Origin: Triparma columacea
Taxonomy: Eukaryota > Sar > Bolidophyceae > Parmales > Triparmaceae
NCBI GenBank assembly: GCA_030267965.1
Contig: BRYA01001490.1
Coordinates: 1-32,672, forward strand
Reading direction: 5' to 3'
DNA: 32,672 nt
The notes under the pieces are model-generated. The model saw only the letters and a program-made list of their open reading frames with translations. It ran no database searches and was not told the DNA's origin. The position numbers and the translations under genes are program-made. Positions 29,325-32,672 of the stretch are shown piece after piece (position 1 is the stretch's first letter; the number at the start of each line of letters is the position of its first letter).

Positions 29325-32300
29325 ATGACGCTACGCTCCACCCTGTTGACAGTGGGAATCTCGGTAGTTTTCTGCATCGTTCTCTTCACCACTCTCGACA
29401 AGACTGACCAGGCTGACCTGATGAACCCCACTATCACCTCTGTGACACCCTCTTTCCAACCACCCTCCGCTGTTTTCGATATCCACTCCATCTTCGCATC
29501 CGACACTGCCTTGATGTCCAGGATTCTGGAGGAGATCCCCGGCGTTGACGATTCACACCCCCTTCCCCTCCCCTACGTGGTCTGCAACACGGACACCACC
29601 TTGCTCGGCATTGACCGGTTGAAATCAATATCCGATTACTTTGACTACCCTCAAAGCGACCTCCACGTCTACCAGAATCTCCACAACAGCGACGACGCTA
29701 CTTGCGTCATCGTCGTGATATCCGTCATGGACGCCAAGTCCACTCCAGACACCTTCGTTCTTCACCCCATTACTCCATGGATGAAGTTCCCCCCTAATTT
29801 CACGTCCAACTTGGAAGGGGGAGTGTACGACGATACGAGCAGGTAAGTTGGAATGCGAACTTAACCACGCGCTCGAAGTACTCTAACAAAACAACCCTCA
29901 ACCCTTCCCGACAGAATTGATGTTGAGCTTTGTCCAGGCGCCAACATTGAGGACACAATTTCCATCATATCCTCCCTTCTGACCTTCCCCGACGGCTACA
30001 AGCCCTCCGTGACCCCCTCCTTCGGTTCCGCGCCCCATATTTCAATCAAATCGCCTTCTTCCCCTCTGTCCTTCTCCCAAAGTAAATTTCTACCCATCCT
30101 CACCAAGCTCTCAAAATGTTCCTCCGTCTGCAGTATCGAGCCTTCACTTCCCATCAAGCTCCTCAATAATAAGAACAACATTATTGGTCAGAGTGGGTAA
30201 GTTCGTTTCAGGGGGTTGTAGGGGTGGAGACCCTTGATATGCTACACGGAAACGAGGAGCACGCGAGGAAATCTCTTCATGTTGACTAACAAACACCATA
30301 ATCGCCATTACCGCAGGATATGCCAGACTGTCAATGAAATAAATTGCAACAATAACGTGAACCTACCTTCCGAACAAGATCCTTTGGACACAAGCGTTTC
30401 GTTGCCATTCTGGTTTGCGGACATTACCGGCAAGGAGGAGGTTATCCAGATATCTGACACCGGCCTTGATATCGACAACTACTACTTCTACGATAAAAGA
30501 GCAAAATGTTCTACCAACTTCCCTAAGGACGGTGAATTCGTCAAAGAATGCCGGTGAGTAAACTGCGTTGCGACTATATCAAATTGAATCACGGCACGAA
30601 CCACGCATACTTAACCCTCTCCTTGGCTCGCTTCGCTCGCCACCCGCAGCAAGGTCATTCAATATTATGCTTGGTTCGACTCTGTTGACACTGAGGGTGG
30701 TCACGGGACCCATGTCGCAGGAACAGGTGAGAATCGGCAAGAAAGAAGAAACATTTCCTGGCTTCCCCTGCAAGCAAGCAACTAACGTGCCATTTCCCTC
30801 GTTGCTTCGCTCCTCGCGCAGCTGCGGGGCGCCTTACCCGGGATGGAAGTAATCCTACTTCCATCTTTGATCCCGAAGCGGAAAATGGCTTCGGGGTCGA
30901 TGCAAAAATCGCTTTTTTTGACATTTCAAATGGGGAATATTTAAATGTTCCGGAAATGGGATTTGTCTTTGGGAAAGCCTATCCCACTGCAAGCATCCAT
31001 TCTGCATCCTGGGGCTCGTCATACCAATATGGGATCACTATCTACAGCATTGGTGTTGATAAATTCACTTTCGACAATGACGACTTCGTCGTAGTAATTG
31101 CTGCAGGCAATGACGGGGAGGACGGGCCAGGAACTATCGGATCGCCTGCAACTGCGAAAAATTGCATCGCCGTCGGCGCCTCACGGTCCAAACCTCAGCA
31201 AGACGAACTAGTTTATTTTTCTTCAAGGGGACCCACGATGGATGGGAGGGTCAAACCAGATATTGTCGCCCCTGGAGTTTGGACTAAATCAGCCAAGGCC
31301 ATGCCAGATAAAGTTGGAGGGGCTGACACAAGTGTAATGTCCGGGACCTCCATGGCCACGCCAATGGTCGCGGGTGCTGCGGCTGTTGTGAGAGATTACT
31401 TTAAACAAGGTTTCTATCCTACTGGCGTGAACAACTCAATTGCCATGGATATCTCGGCCGCCACTGTCAAAGCAGTCATTGTCAACGGCGGTGTCATGAT
31501 GGGCCAGACTTCACAGATAAGGAACAACGAGCAGGGATTCGGTCGACTCGAGCTTAGCAATTCGATCCCTCTCAAAAATACCGATTATGATTTCGGCATC
31601 TACATTTCACAAGACGAGAATGTGAGCCAGGGGCAAGAAACCGAGTATTCATTTTCTGTCACAAGCGCCCTCGATTGCTCCCTTTCTCGAAATTCGGTGA
31701 CTTTGGTTTGGACTGACCCCCCTGCCTCAATGTCATGTTCCTCTAACTGGTGAGTCACTGCGATGATGTGTGGTGGGGGGTAACCAATTACGACACGTCT
31801 CAAACGCCTACATCCTTTTGTCCATCATCGTCTCTTCGCCCTCCCCTCACAGCATGTTTAGTGACCTCGACCTAGAAGTCACTTTGTCAGACGGTACTAA
31901 GCTCAAGGCCTTTGGGGACTCGGCGGACCGCTATAATAACGTCGAGCGTATTCGTTGGCTGGTGGATTCAACTCCATCGTCATTTAAGGTGAAGGTTATT
32001 GGACACTCCATGCTTACGGCGACCTCCCAAAAATATAGTCTCGTCGTCAGTGGCTGTGACCTCCAACTGATGTCACCCACGGCATCGCCTACATCTCCAG
32101 CAAGTACTCCATCACCCACTCATTCAGCAAGTACTCCATTACCCACGGCATCGCCTACATCGCCAGCAAGTACTCCATCACCCACTCCTTTACCCACGGC
32201 ATCGCCTACATCTCCAGCAAGTACTCCTTCACCCACGGCATCGCCTACATCGCTAGCAAGTACTCCATCACCCACTCGTTCTCCGCAATGCGTCGACCCA

Positions 32301-32672
32301 ACCAACCCAATATTTAGTGATAACGGAAGGAAAGCGAAAACATGCGCCTTCATTAAATCGAAAATCCAGGGATTCCATGATGCTGGCGACGAAAGGGAGG
32401 TCAAACGAATCTACAACAAGCATTGCACCTCATGTTGTGGCTTTACTGCATGGGCGAAAGCATGCTGCGGGACCTGTTCGTTTTGGAGAGAAAAGCTTTA
32501 CCCCTCCCCTGCGAGTCCTACGGCATCGCCTACTGCATTGCCTACGGCATCACCTACTGCTAGTCCAACGGCATCGCCTACTGCATCGCCTACTGCTAGT
32601 CCAACGGCATCGCCTACTGCTAGTCCCACGGCATCGCCTACTGCTAGTCCTACGGCATCACCTACGGCATCG
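29325..32672 (+). CDS. Subtilisin-like serine protease (S8) with C-terminal cysteine-rich domain, partial at right edge
   Basis: Six exons visible: 29325-29842, 29915-30196, 30317-30553, 30650-30726, 30822-31749 and 31853 to beyond 32672; at least 954 aa, no stop reached. The start has a signal peptide or anchor (TLLTVGISVVFCIVLFTTL). The ~240-residue region before the protease domain may be a propeptide. Catalytic triad: Asp314 in ISDTGLD, His364 in GGHGTHVAGT (exon 4, 77 nt), Ser548 in SGTSMATP; oxyanion Asn468 in AAGND. All introns keep frame. After the protease domain a beta-rich region (MFSDLDLEVTLSDGTKL) is followed by Ser-Pro-Thr-Ala linkers flanking a small cysteine-rich domain (CVDPTNPIF...CTSCCGFTAWAKACCGTC), ShK-like in layout. 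Secreted or surface protease; ligand unknown. The SPTA repeats run to the window edge. Confidence 0.9.
32083..32285 (+). repeat. Coding repeat for Ser-Pro-Thr-rich linker 1
   Basis: Repeats of CCCACGGCATCGCCTACATC and CAGCAAGTACTCCATCACCC encode SPTASPTSPASTPSPT in the protease's C-terminal part. These linkers are common in stramenopile secreted proteins and probably O-glycosylated (inference). Confidence 0.85.
32509..32672 (+). repeat. Coding repeat for SPTA linker 2, to the window edge
   Basis: A 12-24 bp repeat (CTACTGCTAGTCCAACGGCATCGC and close variants) encodes ASPTASPTASPT after the cysteine-rich domain. It continues past the edge, so the number of copies is not known. Confidence 0.85.

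Noticed and set aside
1..32672. tRNA, rRNA, CRISPR, insertion sequences, prophage or retroelement genes
   Set aside because: No tRNA B-box with matching arms, no reverse transcriptase, integrase or transposase motifs, and no spaced identical repeats were seen on either strand.

Overview
The window is nuclear DNA of a photosynthetic eukaryote, most probably an ochrophyte stramenopile (diatom or bolidophyte/Parmales-like alga; the species cannot be told). Genes are monocistronic, closely packed on both strands, and cut by short spliceosomal introns. I could resolve about 26 introns, mostly 70-310 nt, and 20 of them open with GTGAG. Several predicted proteins start with an ER signal peptide followed by the Phe-containing cleavage motif of secondary plastids (ASAF|TAP, SATFAF, VASF|TP, VFSF|QAF). 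One gene is a chlorophyll-synthesis enzyme. Serine-Pro-Thr-Ala linkers in a secreted protease also fit this group.

Layout. 1-1100: a minus-strand fragment that looks like a Kelch repeat runs off the left edge; then a poorly resolved minus-strand exon with a promoter-like cluster upstream. 1291-3201: about 12 copies of a 157-bp tandem repeat. 3346-4728 (-): PAP/fibrillin-type plastid lipid protein. 4831-8238 (+): OTU deubiquitinase fused to Tudor-like and SANT/Myb-like domains. 8279-9301 (-): BMT5-like rRNA uridine methyltransferase. 9731-11159 (+): leucine-rich repeat protein. 11188-11757 (-): secreted protein with a duplicated eight-cysteine domain. 11899-13456 (+): secreted half-tyrosinase-like protein lacking normal copper ligands. 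13572-16093 (-): plastid-type M3 oligopeptidase. 16402-18709 (-): DUF2009 protein. 18825-19835 (+): membrane-anchored glycerophosphodiesterase-like protein. 19908-20693 (-): plastid ClpS-like adaptor. 21007-21678 (+): unknown plastid membrane protein. About 21741-22200: island near 25% GC. 22451-23317 (+): biotin protein ligase. 23772-25319 (-): Mg-protoporphyrin IX methyltransferase (ChlM). 25567-27027 (+): second BMT5-like protein, with four zinc fingers. 27204-28654 (+): CadD/LysE-like transporter. 29325 to the right edge (+): subtilisin-like protease with a Cys-rich domain and SPTA linkers.

No operon or gene cluster with one obvious function is present. The common thread is plastid biology: chlorophyll synthesis, lipid bodies, Clp adaptor, peptide turnover. 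Exon models come from reading splice sites by eye with frame and family continuity as checks. Junctions where both frame and family sequence agree are strong; start codons are less certain. The signals I find most worth following are an extended sequence shared by introns of unrelated genes (possible introner elements), the 157-bp array, the low-GC island, and several proteins that keep a fold but lose its key residues.
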